DNA of 46,119 nt from NCBI GenBank assembly GCA_902768065.1, contig CACXJP010000010.1, positions 2,536 to 48,654 on the forward strand. Reading direction: 5' to 3'. The DNA is from an uncultured Erysipelotrichaceae bacterium (lineage in GTDB: Bacteria > Bacillota_I > Bacilli_A > RF39 > UBA660). Under the pieces are notes generated by a model. That model worked only from the letters and a program-made list of their open reading frames with translations. It made no database searches and was not told the origin of the DNA. Positions 1 to 8,919 of the stretch are shown here, in pieces. The first letter of the stretch is position 1. The number at the start of each line of letters is the position of its first letter. The position numbers and the translations under genes are program-made.

Positions 1-258
1 TTTTTTTAAACACTCTTCTTTATTAAAACTATCAATATCAGATATTCCTCTTGCCCAACTATTCTCATCATGAGGATTTAAAGACTCAATGGTTTCAATA
101 TAATCTTTTTTTAATGCATCTAGCTTAGGTTGTGTTCTTGTTTTACTATCTTCACTTCTTAACCATATTGTTACATCATATCCACAATAAGCTGATTGAA
201 AAGCAATTTGACTTCCTAAAACACCGCCACCAGCAACCACTATTTTCTTATAATTCAT
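1..258 (-). CDS. 3-hydroxyacyl-CoA dehydrogenase, NAD-binding domain (partial)
   Basis: The first 86 residues of a minus-strand gene are present; the rest lies beyond the left edge. The N-terminus MNYKKIVVAGGGVLGSQIAF is a Rossmann nucleotide-binding loop (GGGVLGS) of the 3-hydroxyacyl-CoA / 3-hydroxybutyryl-CoA dehydrogenase type. A beta strand (YDVTIWLRSE) follows, where an acidic residue usually selects NAD. Family members oxidise 3-hydroxyacyl-CoA in fatty acid or butyrate metabolism in the cytoplasm. The start is supported by an AAGGAG site 8 bases upstream. The C-terminal catalytic domain cannot be seen, so substrate choice is open; other Rossmann dehydrogenases are a less likely alternative. 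Confidence 0.8.
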   Translation of the reverse strand, partial: MNYKKIVVAGGGVLGSQIAFQSAYCGYDVTIWLRSEDSKTRTQPKLDALKKDYIETIESLNPHDENSWARGISDIDSFNKEECLKK

Positions 259-347
259 ATGATTCTCCTTACTTTTATTAATATATACTATTATAACATT
301 TTATTAAAAAAAAAGAATCTTTTAAAAAGAATCTTTTTATTCTAAAC

Positions 348-424
348 TGGGGCGTCGTATGAGAATCGAACTCATGCATACTAGTGCCACAAACTAGCGT
401 GTTAACCACTTCACCAACGGCGCC
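348..424 (-). tRNA. tRNA-His (GTG)
   Basis: The cloverleaf folds on the minus strand with the anticodon GTG in a seven-base loop closed by CTAGT/ACTAG. The gene encodes the extra G at position -1, opposite C73, which is diagnostic of bacterial tRNA-His. CCA is encoded. The acceptor stem has one C-A mismatch at the fourth pair (GCGCCGT against ACGACGC). Confidence 0.95.
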
Positions 425-547
425 ATTTCAAAATACAAGAATATTTTACCAGTATTTTCTTTATTTGACAAGTATTATTTTAAAAAATAGGCATTTATCA
501 TTAATTGTTATCTTTATTAAGAATACATTAAAAAGAAGGGAGATATT

Positions 548-973
548 ATGAATAACTATATAGAATATGACTGGTATAGAAACAATAACTATTTGAATGA
601 TAACAAATATAATTCAAATAGTATGTCATTAAACAATCCGCAAGACGGTTTTGAAAAAGGGAATATGTTTAAAAACTTATATAATGAATATAAAGGGTAT
701 CAACCAGCTAAATTAAAAGCTACAAATGAAAGAGAACAAAAATTATATAATATATCTGCAATGTGTTTTGCAGCTCATGAATTAAATTTATATTTAGATC
801 TAAATCCTAATGATCAAAGTGCATTTATGTTATTTATGGATTATGAAAGAAAAGTAAATAATATGGTAGAGGAATATGAAAAAATGTATGGACCTCTGAA
901 TGTTGATAGTAGTGAGATGAAATCATTTACTTGGTCCACAAATAATTGGCCATGGGAGGTAGAAAATGTTTAG
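548..973 (+). CDS. cotJB: CotJB-type spore coat protein with CotJA-like N-terminal part
   Basis: 141 residues. The C-terminal ~80 residues match the CotJB pattern: a helix with CFAAHELNLYLDLNPND, then a helix ending in YGPL, and a Trp-rich end (FTWSTNNWPWE). CotJB is normally about 85-90 residues. The extra N-terminal ~60 residues are Asn/Tyr-rich and contain GNMFKNLYNEYKGYQP, which resembles the short CotJA protein, so this may be a CotJA-CotJB fusion. In Bacillus the cotJABC products sit in the spore coat. The stop overlaps the start of cotJC by 8 bases, showing tight translational coupling. The start has a GAAGGGAG site. The CotJA relationship is my inference from a short motif. Confidence 0.75.
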   Translation: MNNYIEYDWYRNNNYLNDNKYNSNSMSLNNPQDGFEKGNMFKNLYNEYKGYQPAKLKATNEREQKLYNISAMCFAAHELNLYLDLNPNDQSAFMLFMDYERKVNNMVEEYEKMYGPLNVDSSEMKSFTWSTNNWPWEVENV

Positions 974-1625
974 TTATAAGAAAATGTTACAATATCCTGT
1001 TGATATTAAGAAGAAAGATTTGAGAATGGCAAAATACTTAGTTACACAGTATGGTGGACCTAATGGGGAACTAGGAGCAGCATTAAGATACCTTAATCAA
1101 AGAATGACTATGCCTGATAATAAGGGGAAAGCACTTTTAAATGATATTGGTACAGAAGAACTTGGTCACGTAGAAATGCTAGAAACAATGATTTATCAAT
1201 TAATGAAAGATGCATCACTTGAAGAAATAAAACAAGCAGGACTAGATTCTCATTATGCAGAACATGCCAAAGCATTATTTCCAACAGATGCCAATGGTGT
1301 ACCATTTCAGGCTGCATACATTGCAACAACAGGAGATCCACTAGCTGATATTTCAGAAGACATGGCTGCCGAGCAAAAAGCAAGAGCAGTTTATGAAAAT
1401 TTAATTGATCTAACTGATGATCCTGATGTAATAGGTCCATTATTATGGTTAAGACAAAGGGAAATAGTTCATTATGCAAGATTTAAGGAATTATTTAATT
1501 ATTATGAAAAGAAATTAAAAAATGGAGAAAACAATTTTGATAATCAAAAACAACAAATGTATTATAAAAATAATGAATATTTAATTAATCAACTTCAAAT
1601 GAATCCAAAAGATTATTTTATGTAA
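966..1625 (+). CDS. cotJC: CotJC, manganese-catalase-family spore coat protein
   Basis: 219 residues. This is a ferritin-like four-helix protein of the manganese catalase family. Visible metal-ligand segments are GTEELGHVEM (around 60-69), a second carboxylate helix DMAAEQKAR (around 132-141) and REIVHYARF (around 165-173). CotJC proteins are spore coat components, and some have catalase activity against hydrogen peroxide. The last ~35 residues are Asn/Gln-rich and outside the domain. It is translated with the upstream cotJB-like gene (8-base overlap, GGGAGG site) and is followed by a strong terminator at 1650. It suggests that the host sporulates or descends from a spore former. Confidence 0.88.
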   Translation: MFSYKKMLQYPVDIKKKDLRMAKYLVTQYGGPNGELGAALRYLNQRMTMPDNKGKALLNDIGTEELGHVEMLETMIYQLMKDASLEEIKQAGLDSHYAEHAKALFPTDANGVPFQAAYIATTGDPLADISEDMAAEQKARAVYENLIDLTDDPDVIGPLLWLRQREIVHYARFKELFNYYEKKLKNGENNFDNQKQQMYYKNNEYLINQLQMNPKDYFM

Positions 1626-1649
1626 AATAAAATGATTTTAAAGTGATTT

Positions 1650-1686
1650 AAGACTCATTTCTTAAAGATAGAAATGAGTCTTTTAT
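1650..1686 (+). terminator. Rho-independent terminator of the cotJ operon
   Basis: Twelve perfect pairs (AAGACTCATTTC with GAAATGAGTCTT) close a nine-base loop, followed by a T run. It separates the cotJ pair from the giant gene. Confidence 0.9.
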
Positions 1687-1841
1687 ATGAATAAATTAAG
1701 TTATGAAAATAAAACAAATAATAAAATAAACGATATAAACATGCTGCTTTTCATTAATATAAAATTATGCTATCATTATGTTATAAATAGGCTATGATGT
1801 AAAATTATAATTAATTATATGTATAGGAAGAAGGTATATTT

Positions 1842-4800
1842 ATGCAACAAACAAAAGAAAAGTTAAGTAATGAAAAATTTTTAAAAATATTTAATGACTA
1901 TAATCAAAAAATCAATGAATTGTTTGCTGAAATTCAAGATAATTATTATAATTATACCGCAGAAGAAATAGAAGAAAAATATTCATATTTTTATAAGTAC
2001 AGAAAAGAAGCTTTTATGAAAATTATAGAGTATATAAAAAATAAAGATTTAAGTGATGTAAAAACTGAATCATGGAATAGTTTTATGTGGTCTAATCCTG
2101 ATGAATGTATAATAGATCTTTCTGAAACTAATGCATGTATCGATTTTAATTTAATTAATGATTATGTAGCTACTAAGTATATAAATCTTAAAGGATGTAC
2201 TATTAAAAACTTAGATAAATTAGATTATGTATTATACTATGATAGTTTTGATGAAAAAACAAAAAATCAATATCCAAATGTATTTTTAGACTCTTCATAT
2301 CCAGAAGAGATAAGAAAAAAATATTGTAAATATGAACTAACACTTAATGATTATTTTAGTTTAAGTATAGAACAAAGAAAAAGAATAACTGATTTAAGTA
2401 ATCATCTAACAAGTCATGACCATAGATTTTATGAAAATATAAAAGATGAAAATAAAATTATAGACTTTATAAATTATTATGAAGATTCGAATGAATTAAT
2501 TGAATTATCTTTCGTATTTCTACCATCAACCGAGAAAGAAGATCATTTATTTGAAGACATACTTCCTTCTTTTTTACCAATAGAAAAGGATTATAAAGCA
2601 ATAAATAAATTATTGGATTCTGATGTAAGTGAATGGAAAAAGATTATTTATGAGGAAGCCAGAGAATACTATATAAAATCATCATCAAAAATAGAAATAA
2701 ATAAAATACCAAAATCTTTTGTTGAAAGTAATAAGGATATATTTTTAATTGATGTAAATATCCCAGAAGAAATAAGAAAAAAATATTATGAAAGAAAGTT
2801 ATCATTAGAAGATTTTTTTAAATATATTGATATTTTATCTCCAATATTTGATGCTAATTCACTAGAAGAATCATACTATACAAAAGAAGTAATTGAAAAA
2901 AATAAAGAAGAAATTATAAACTGTCCAAAATCAAAACAAAAAAAACTAATTGAATTATTAAAAAACGAAGATTTGGTAAGAGAGATAGAAATAAGTGGTT
3001 ATAGATCACTTGATGATTATTTAAGAACACATGAGTTTGATTTGTACTGTGAATATAACTATGATGATAAATATGATGATATGTCACTAGAAGAAATATT
3101 AAATGAATCAAAAAATGATAAAACAGGTCTAAATCCAATATATCAAGAGGGAATCAGACTCTTTGGATTAGATAATATATTAAAATTTGAAAAAGAAAGT
3201 GGACTATTTACAAGAAAAAATAAGAATGTAAAAACATATTATTTATTAAAATTGATTGATAGTTTTAAATATAAAGAAGAGAATTATAAAAATAAACCAA
3301 TAGATATTGAGGCTGCAATATCTGATATTATAAAATCCATGCAAAAATACGAAGAATATTTAATTGAAAAAACAGGCTTTTCATATAAATCATTATCAAA
3401 ATTAATGAACGGAAAGTGTTCTAGTATTTTTTTAGATGAATCTCTATTATCTAGTATTAATGAAAATGAAAAAAATACAATAATCGAAAAATTTTATAGT
3501 GGAAAATTAAATTATGAGGATTTAAGAAAATATCCTGTCTTAAAAAAAGCATTATTAGATAAAGATCTTGATTTTATATTTAGAGGTTCAATGTATAATT
3601 TTACAGGAAAAGAAAATAACAGATTTGAAAAACAAGATATAAATGAAAATGAAATAATTTTGAATCTATATGAAAAATTTGGAGAAAATTATAGAAACCT
3701 GCAGTATTCTAAATTGACATATCAAGAAGCAGAAAAAAAATTATGTAGAGTATTGTTTGAAGATATAGTAGGTATCAATCCTTATAGAAAGAATATAAAA
3801 AATTTACCTGAAGAATTCTTTGAATACTATCCATCACTTTCAATAGAAGAAGCAGATTTTAGCAATGAGGAATTAGATAGAATATTTAATTCAAATTATA
3901 AAATAGAAGAATTAATGGAAAATTTGGATTTGGTAAAAAGACTTAAAAAAACAAGCGTTGCGATGCTTTCAGATGAGAATTATTATTGGATTACTGATTT
4001 ATTTCTAGATGATGAACCGTTTAAATCAAATCTTCATAGATTAAAACTTATGGATAGATTTTCAAGATTAAGTAATTGCGATTTACAAAAAGAATTTAAA
4101 GATTATTATCTATCGAATAAAGATTTAAATAAAAATATAGATTTGTCAAATTCAAAATTATCATCAAGTGAAAAAGAAAAATTTAAATATAGAGAATTTA
4201 CTATAAAAGAATTTTATAAAAATCCTGAATTAATTGAAAAAATGGGTAATTTAAATATTATAGATTCTATATCATATGAATATAATTTTTTAAGAAATAT
4301 GTATTCGGATGAACAAAATCAAATAAAAGCAAATTATAAACGAATTCAAGCAGCAATAGAAGTTGAAAAAATACTATTAAATCCAGAAAATGATCAATAT
4401 GTTAATGAAATAATCCAACATATTAAAGAAAATCCAAATATTACAATAGAAAATTTAAAAGAAATAGTTGAAGTATTAAGAAGAGTGGAATCAACAAACT
4501 CAGTTGCATTATCATCAATTAGTCATTCATTAGTAAAAAAATTATTAAAAACAAATAATCCAGTAGAGAGCTTTAACATAATAGAAAAAATATTTATTAA
4601 AAACAACATTCCATTATTTGGTAAGGAATTTTATTGTGTTAAAATCTTGTATCCTGAACTAGATAAAATTTTTGATTTCACAGATAATAGTAGAATATCA
4701 CCTCAACTTAAAAATAATAGTATTGAAAATGAAAAGTATTTTAGATCAAGTTCAAATAATGAGAAGAGATATATGATTATATATAACGATTTACTACGTA

Positions 4801-6776
4801 TAGCAGTACAATCTAATAGTATAGAATTAAAACAATATCTTGATAATATTGAAAAAGGCAATGATATATTTTTAAGAATGCAGTCACAAGATATTTCTTT
4901 TGATGAGCTGTCTGATTCTGAACAAAAAGAAATGGAAGTGTTTGAAAAACATTTAGAAACACTTTATGAGCATTCCTTATTGTCAAGAAATAATAAAGAT
5001 GAATTCAGTGAATTAGATATTAAACAAAAATTGGAGTTTTTAAAGGATAAAATAAAGCCTACAAGTAGGTATGATTTAAAGGATAGAATTGTAAGAATGT
5101 TTGCATATAGTGGAGGATATAAATCATTTGATGAAATAAGAAACGCAATGAGATTTGCATCAGAAAATGCTGACAAAAGAGGTAGAAATTACGCAAAAGA
5201 ACTTAAAACAAAAAGATTTGAATTAAATGAAGGGGATTTTATTAGATGTATTGGTGATTATCAAGCATTAAGTGGATCTCTAGATGCAGGTAATTTTTGT
5301 AAAGAATATTTATCAACAATTAATGAAACAAGTTCATCAGATACAACACCGTTAGATGTTGATTGGACCAAAATTGAAAAAAATGATTCAATATATGATT
5401 CTATAGACTATACACCAACAGGATTTGGATTTGGTAATGTATATATTGTAATGAAAAAAGACAATGAACAATTAAACATCACTAGAGATGAGAATGGAAA
5501 TATCAAAGATGCAAAATATGATCCGAAAAAATTAGAAATGTTTTGTTCTAAAGAAAAATCTGGAGGATGGGAAACTCATTGGGGAATAAGAACTGGCTTA
5601 GCATTAACAGACATTGATTATATTTTATATAAGAAAAAAAATACAATTGATTTACAAAATCCATATGACAAAGATGGAAATGTAAACTACTTAGATGATT
5701 ATAATGGAGAAGATGATTTAAAAATAATAAAATTTGAAATAGCACGACATGGATATTATATTCCAGTTGTTGATTTCTCAGGAAAAGTAATATATACACC
5801 TGAAGAGTTTGATAAATTAAGAGAAAAAATGCAAGGATTATCATATTATGGAGATAATACATATAGTTTTTCAAATAATTTGATAACAGAAGAAACAACA
5901 AGAATAAAAAATGAACTGGAAGAATCAAGAGAAGATACAAAACACAAGAAAAAATTAATAAATAATATTTTAGAAGAGGTATTTCAAAAATATAATTTAA
6001 TAATAAAAAATGAATCTGATGGTGACTTAACACCAGGAACAGTCGAAATACTAGATACAGGTTCAACAGGAAGAACAACAAATGAAATAGGAGATGGAGA
6101 TTTTGATTTTTTATTTAGAATAGATAATAATATTTTATTAAACGAAGAATTATTTAATTCTTTTAAAGAAGATATTTTAAATAAAATAAAGGAATATTCA
6201 CCAGAAGCTATTTCGATTACAGATAATGGTGATTATCGTATCAAGGGGATAAAATTATCAAATAATATTTCAGTTGATATTGATCTAACATTTGATAAAA
6301 AAAATGATAAAATAAAATACACAACAGAAGAATGTATAAAAGATAGATTAGAAACATTAAAGAAAGTAGATAAAGAAAAATATGAGTATACAATTGCTAA
6401 TATTATTTTGGCAAAAAGAGTATTAAAAGAAAATCATATTTATAAATCAAAAAATAGTAGAACACCCGAAGGCGGACTAGGTGGAGTAGGTGTAGAAAAT
6501 TGGATTCTTCAAAATGGTGGCTCATTTATAGATGCTGCAAGAAATTTTTTAGAAGTAGCAAGAAATCATTCATTTGAAGAATTTAAACAGCTTTATACAA
6601 TATGGGATTTTGGAAAAAATCATTTATCAGAAAGAAAAAGAAGATATGCTTACGATAACTTTATAGAAAATAATATGAATAGAGTTGGATATGAGAAAAT
6701 GATTAAAACATTAGAAGAATATGTAATAAATTATGAACTAAGTCAAACTAAACAAAGTATATCAGTTTATAATTAG
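1842..6776 (+). CDS. Giant repeat protein with C-terminal Pol-beta-type nucleotidyltransferase module
   Basis: 1644 residues, no signal peptide or membrane segment. The N-terminal ~1000 residues are helical, charged and hold degenerate repeats built on a motif such as PEEIRKKYYERKLSLEDFF, seen clearly near residues 149 and 307 and more weakly later (EKEKFKYREFTIKEFYKNPE). Residues ~1125-1340 form a distinct, possibly globular module (GDFIRCIGDYQALSGSLDAG; FEIARHGYYIPVVDFSGKV) that I do not recognise. From ~1370 there is a nucleotidyltransferase: GSTGRTT, then DFDF as the metal-binding DxD, then VDIDL as a third acidic strand. A helical part with GGLGGVGVENWILQNGGSF recalls the GGFSGYLLELL segment of archaeal-type CCA-adding and OAS-like enzymes. 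Substrate and role are unknown. It stands alone between a terminator and an RNA-controlled operon. Confidence 0.7.
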   Translation: MQQTKEKLSNEKFLKIFNDYNQKINELFAEIQDNYYNYTAEEIEEKYSYFYKYRKEAFMKIIEYIKNKDLSDVKTESWNSFMWSNPDECIIDLSETNACIDFNLINDYVATKYINLKGCTIKNLDKLDYVLYYDSFDEKTKNQYPNVFLDSSYPEEIRKKYCKYELTLNDYFSLSIEQRKRITDLSNHLTSHDHRFYENIKDENKIIDFINYYEDSNELIELSFVFLPSTEKEDHLFEDILPSFLPIEKDYKAINKLLDSDVSEWKKIIYEEAREYYIKSSSKIEINKIPKSFVESNKDIFLIDVNIPEEIRKKYYERKLSLEDFFKYIDILSPIFDANSLEESYYTKEVIEKNKEEIINCPKSKQKKLIELLKNEDLVREIEISGYRSLDDYLRTHEFDLYCEYNYDDKYDDMSLEEILNESKNDKTGLNPIYQEGIRLFGLDNILKFEKESGLFTRKNKNVKTYYLLKLIDSFKYKEENYKNKPIDIEAAISDIIKSMQKYEEYLIEKTGFSYKSLSKLMNGKCSSIFLDESLLSSINENEKNTIIEKFYSGKLNYEDLRKYPVLKKALLDKDLDFIFRGSMYNFTGKENNRFEKQDINENEIILNLYEKFGENYRNLQYSKLTYQEAEKKLCRVLFEDIVGINPYRKNIKNLPEEFFEYYPSLSIEEADFSNEELDRIFNSNYKIEELMENLDLVKRLKKTSVAMLSDENYYWITDLFLDDEPFKSNLHRLKLMDRFSRLSNCDLQKEFKDYYLSNKDLNKNIDLSNSKLSSSEKEKFKYREFTIKEFYKNPELIEKMGNLNIIDSISYEYNFLRNMYSDEQNQIKANYKRIQAAIEVEKILLNPENDQYVNEIIQHIKENPNITIENLKEIVEVLRRVESTNSVALSSISHSLVKKLLKTNNPVESFNIIEKIFIKNNIPLFGKEFYCVKILYPELDKIFDFTDNSRISPQLKNNSIENEKYFRSSSNNEKRYMIIYNDLLRIAVQSNSIELKQYLDNIEKGNDIFLRMQSQDISFDELSDSEQKEMEVFEKHLETLYEHSLLSRNNKDEFSELDIKQKLEFLKDKIKPTSRYDLKDRIVRMFAYSGGYKSFDEIRNAMRFASENADKRGRNYAKELKTKRFELNEGDFIRCIGDYQALSGSLDAGNFCKEYLSTINETSSSDTTPLDVDWTKIEKNDSIYDSIDYTPTGFGFGNVYIVMKKDNEQLNITRDENGNIKDAKYDPKKLEMFCSKEKSGGWETHWGIRTGLALTDIDYILYKKKNTIDLQNPYDKDGNVNYLDDYNGEDDLKIIKFEIARHGYYIPVVDFSGKVIYTPEEFDKLREKMQGLSYYGDNTYSFSNNLITEETTRIKNELEESREDTKHKKKLINNILEEVFQKYNLIIKNESDGDLTPGTVEILDTGSTGRTTNEIGDGDFDFLFRIDNNILLNEELFNSFKEDILNKIKEYSPEAISITDNGDYRIKGIKLSNNISVDIDLTFDKKNDKIKYTTEECIKDRLETLKKVDKEKYEYTIANIILAKRVLKENHIYKSKNSRTPEGGLGGVGVENWILQNGGSFIDAARNFLEVARNHSFEEFKQLYTIWDFGKNHLSERKRRYAYDNFIENNMNRVGYEKMIKTLEEYVINYELSQTKQSISVYN

Positions 6777-6799
6777 AATAGTCTGTAAATTAAAAAATG

Positions 6800-6828
6800 T
6801 TGACATGTAAACAAATGTATGATAATAT
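6800..6828 (+). promoter_or_regulatory. Promoter of the tandem RNA element and ABC operon
   Basis: TTGACA at 6800-6805, a 17-base spacer and TAATAT at 6823-6828 (GATAAT at 6821 is an alternative). Transcription would begin just before the first structured RNA copy at 6838. Confidence 0.65.
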
Positions 6829-6837
6829 TCTAAGCAA

Positions 6838-6932
6838 GTCGAGTGAGTGTACATATAAAAGCTGTACAGGGAGAAATCCTACACGTATATAAATACGGAG
6901 TCACTACTAGTTATTAGTAGTGGCTCATTTTA
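6838..6932 (+). promoter_or_regulatory. Candidate riboswitch, copy A, with terminator
   Basis: A four-way junction can be drawn. P1 is AGTGA (6842) with TCACT (6901). P2 is TGTACA with TGTACA, with loop bases TA...AGC. P3 is GGGA-GAAA-TCCT. An ACA linker follows, then P4, CGTAT with ATACG, and GAG before the P1 closing strand. The P1 closing strand is also the 5' arm of a hairpin (GAGTCACTACTA with TAGTAGTGGCTC) followed by ATTTTA, so the junction and the terminator exclude each other. All four stems are conserved in copy B with compensating changes. I do not match it to a named riboswitch class. Confidence 0.65.
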
Positions 6933-6965
6933 TGTTTATCTCGACTGTAATCTTCATAAACTAAA

Positions 6966-7074
6966 AAAGTGAGTATGCATAAGAGTTTCGAGCTGCATAG
7001 AGATTTTATCTTACACGTTTTACACGGAGTCACTATTAATATTATTTATTAGTAGTGTTTTCCGTGTTTTTTTG
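6966..7074 (+). promoter_or_regulatory. Candidate riboswitch, copy B, with strong terminator
   Basis: Same architecture as copy A: P1 AGTGA (6968) with TCACT (7030); P2 TATGCA with TGCATA, loop TA...AGC; P3 GAGA with TCTT; the ACA linker; P4 CGT with ACG; and GAG before TCACT. The following terminator (ACACGGA and CACTATTAAT pairing with ATTAGTAGTG and TCCGTGT, then seven T) uses the 3' strands of P4 and P1. This is the layout of a transcriptional switch directly ahead of the ABC exporter gene at 7148. Confidence 0.68.
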
Positions 7075-7147
7075 TTTATTTTTATATTATAATGGTTTTG
7101 ATGATAGTAGTTTATGAAGATAAAATGAATGAGAGGAGTTGAAGTAT

Positions 7148-8128
7148 ATGGCAGTAATTAAGGTAGAAAAATTATCCAAAAATTTCAAAGTAAAGATTAA
7201 AGAAAAAGGATTTAAAGGGAGTTTAAAATCTATAATAAAGCCAAAATATAAAATCGTCAAAGCTGTTAAAAACATTTCCTTTGAAGTTGAAAAGGGAGAA
7301 ATGATTGCCTTCATAGGACCAAATGGAGCAGGTAAATCAACATCTATTAAAATGATGACAGGTATCTTATTTCCAGATAAAGGTGACATTGATATCTTAG
7401 GATTAGATCCATCAAAAGATAGAAAACGCCTTGCATATTCAATTGGATGTGTATTTGGACAAAAAGAACAGTTATGGACTCATTTAACTCCATATGATAA
7501 TTTCAAATTCTTCGGTGCAATTTATGATATTCCTGAATCAAGAGTTGAAAAGAAGATTGAAGAATTAAGAGAATTATTTGAGTTAGATGAATTCATAAAT
7601 ACACCTGTTAGAAATCTAAGTTTAGGACAAAGAATTAGATGTGAAATAGTTGCATCCCTAATTCATGAACCAAAAATCTTATTCTTAGATGAACCAACAA
7701 TTGGTCTAGATCCAGTAGTAAAAGAAAAAATTAGAACTCTTATTAAACGAATGAACAAAGAATATAAAACAACAGTAGTTTTAACATCACATGATGTATC
7801 TGATATTGAAAAACTATGTAAGAGAGTAATTATCGTTAATAAAGGGCAAATAGTTTTAGATGATACTATGGAAAATTTGAAATATCATTATTTAAATAAA
7901 AAAATAATAGATGTTAAGATGAAGGAAAAAGTAAATCTTGATGATGTAGAAGGTATCACAATCTTAAAGGATAAAGACTATAATCTTAAACTTGAAGTAG
8001 ATTTAAAAAAGAAAAACATATCAGATGCAATTGATTTATTAAATACTGATAATATTGTTGATATTAATATTTCTAATGTACCACTAGAAGAAATCATCAG
8101 TGAGATATATAAAGACGGTGATAAATAA
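7148..8128 (+). CDS. ABC-2 exporter ATP-binding protein
   Basis: 326 residues. Walker A GPNGAGKST (about residue 56), ABC signature NLSLGQRIRCE (about 155) and Walker B ILFLDEPTIGLD (about 176) are intact, followed by the H-loop TSHDVSDIEKL. The long N-terminal extension and C-terminal ~90 residues fit the ATPase of three-gene ABC-2 exporters in the daunorubicin/viologen-type group (COG4586). It should energise export through the two permeases that follow, with which it overlaps (stop/start share a base). I chose the ATG at 7148, 9 bases after GAGAGGAG, rather than a TTG at 7139 that abuts the ribosome site. Expression is probably controlled by the tandem RNA upstream. The exported compound is unknown. 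Confidence 0.9.
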   Translation: MAVIKVEKLSKNFKVKIKEKGFKGSLKSIIKPKYKIVKAVKNISFEVEKGEMIAFIGPNGAGKSTSIKMMTGILFPDKGDIDILGLDPSKDRKRLAYSIGCVFGQKEQLWTHLTPYDNFKFFGAIYDIPESRVEKKIEELRELFELDEFINTPVRNLSLGQRIRCEIVASLIHEPKILFLDEPTIGLDPVVKEKIRTLIKRMNKEYKTTVVLTSHDVSDIEKLCKRVIIVNKGQIVLDDTMENLKYHYLNKKIIDVKMKEKVNLDDVEGITILKDKDYNLKLEVDLKKKNISDAIDLLNTDNIVDINISNVPLEEIISEIYKDGDK

Positions 8129-8919
8129 TGAAAAAGTATTTATACATCTTTAAATCAGAAATAATGTCAAATCTACAATATGCATTTGATATATTAGTCG
8201 GATTTATTGGTTATGCAGTTCATATCTTTATATTCTTAAATTTGTGGAAATATATATATAGTGATCCAAGTGAATTAATAAATGGTTACTCAATGAATCA
8301 AATGATATGGTATGTAATAGTTACTGAAATATTATGGTCAGCACTTAATGGAAGGAAGTTTAATCGAAGAATATCAGAAGATGTTAGAACAGGTAATATT
8401 TCTTATAACATTAACAAACCATATGACTATATTGAATATATTGTATCAAGTCATTTAGGAATAACAACATTAAGATTTATTTTAGTAACAATTCTTGGTA
8501 TGGTTTTAGGATTTATATTCCTTGGAAGTTTTCCTCATATTACATTACTAAGTATTATATGTATATTATTCTCTTGTTTTCTTTCATTATTAATTAGTAT
8601 TTATCTAATTATTGGATTAGGACTATTATCATTTTACATAGAAGATGCAACACCTTTTTATTGGGTATATTCTAAATTAATATTAGTTCTAGGTACATTA
8701 TTTCCAATAGAATTTTTTCCTCTTGCTATACAGCCAATAATTAAATATAGTCCTATTTTTGCCGTAAGTATAGCTCCTGCAAAACTATTTGTTGATTTTA
8801 ATATTAACACGTTTATTAGTACAATTATCATTCAAATAATATACTTAATAGTATCCATAATATTAGTTCGTTTATTCTATAAGAAAGGGGTGAGAAAATT
8901 AAATGTTAATGGAGGTTAA
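8128..8919 (+). CDS. ABC-2 exporter permease subunit 1
   Basis: 263 residues with about six hydrophobic segments (for example IFIFLNLWKYIY, LRFILVTILGMVLGFIFLG, and a C-terminal IIIQIIYLIVSIILVRLFY). Length and topology fit the COG4587-type permease of ABC-2 exporters. The conserved-looking loop VRTGNISYNINKPYDY after the second membrane segment is typical of this group. It starts on the last base of the ATPase gene and overlaps the next permease by 17 bases, so the three products are made as one unit in the cytoplasmic membrane. Confidence 0.85.
   Translation: MKKYLYIFKSEIMSNLQYAFDILVGFIGYAVHIFIFLNLWKYIYSDPSELINGYSMNQMIWYVIVTEILWSALNGRKFNRRISEDVRTGNISYNINKPYDYIEYIVSSHLGITTLRFILVTILGMVLGFIFLGSFPHITLLSIICILFSCFLSLLISIYLIIGLGLLSFYIEDATPFYWVYSKLILVLGTLFPIEFFPLAIQPIIKYSPIFAVSIAPAKLFVDFNINTFISTIIIQIIYLIVSIILVRLFYKKGVRKLNVNGG

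Noticed and set aside
5548..6081. Antisense open frames opposite the giant gene (177 codons) and others elsewhere
   Set aside because: Leu/Phe-rich shadows of AT-rich coding sequence, with no ribosome sites and inside well-supported genes.
6838..7074. NiCo, glycine, guanidine or T-box riboswitch as the identity of the tandem RNA
   Set aside because: NiCo is also a four-way junction, but its conserved G-rich junction words are absent. Glycine, guanidine and T-box hallmarks (for example the ACGR loops or the TGGNACCGCG box) are not present.
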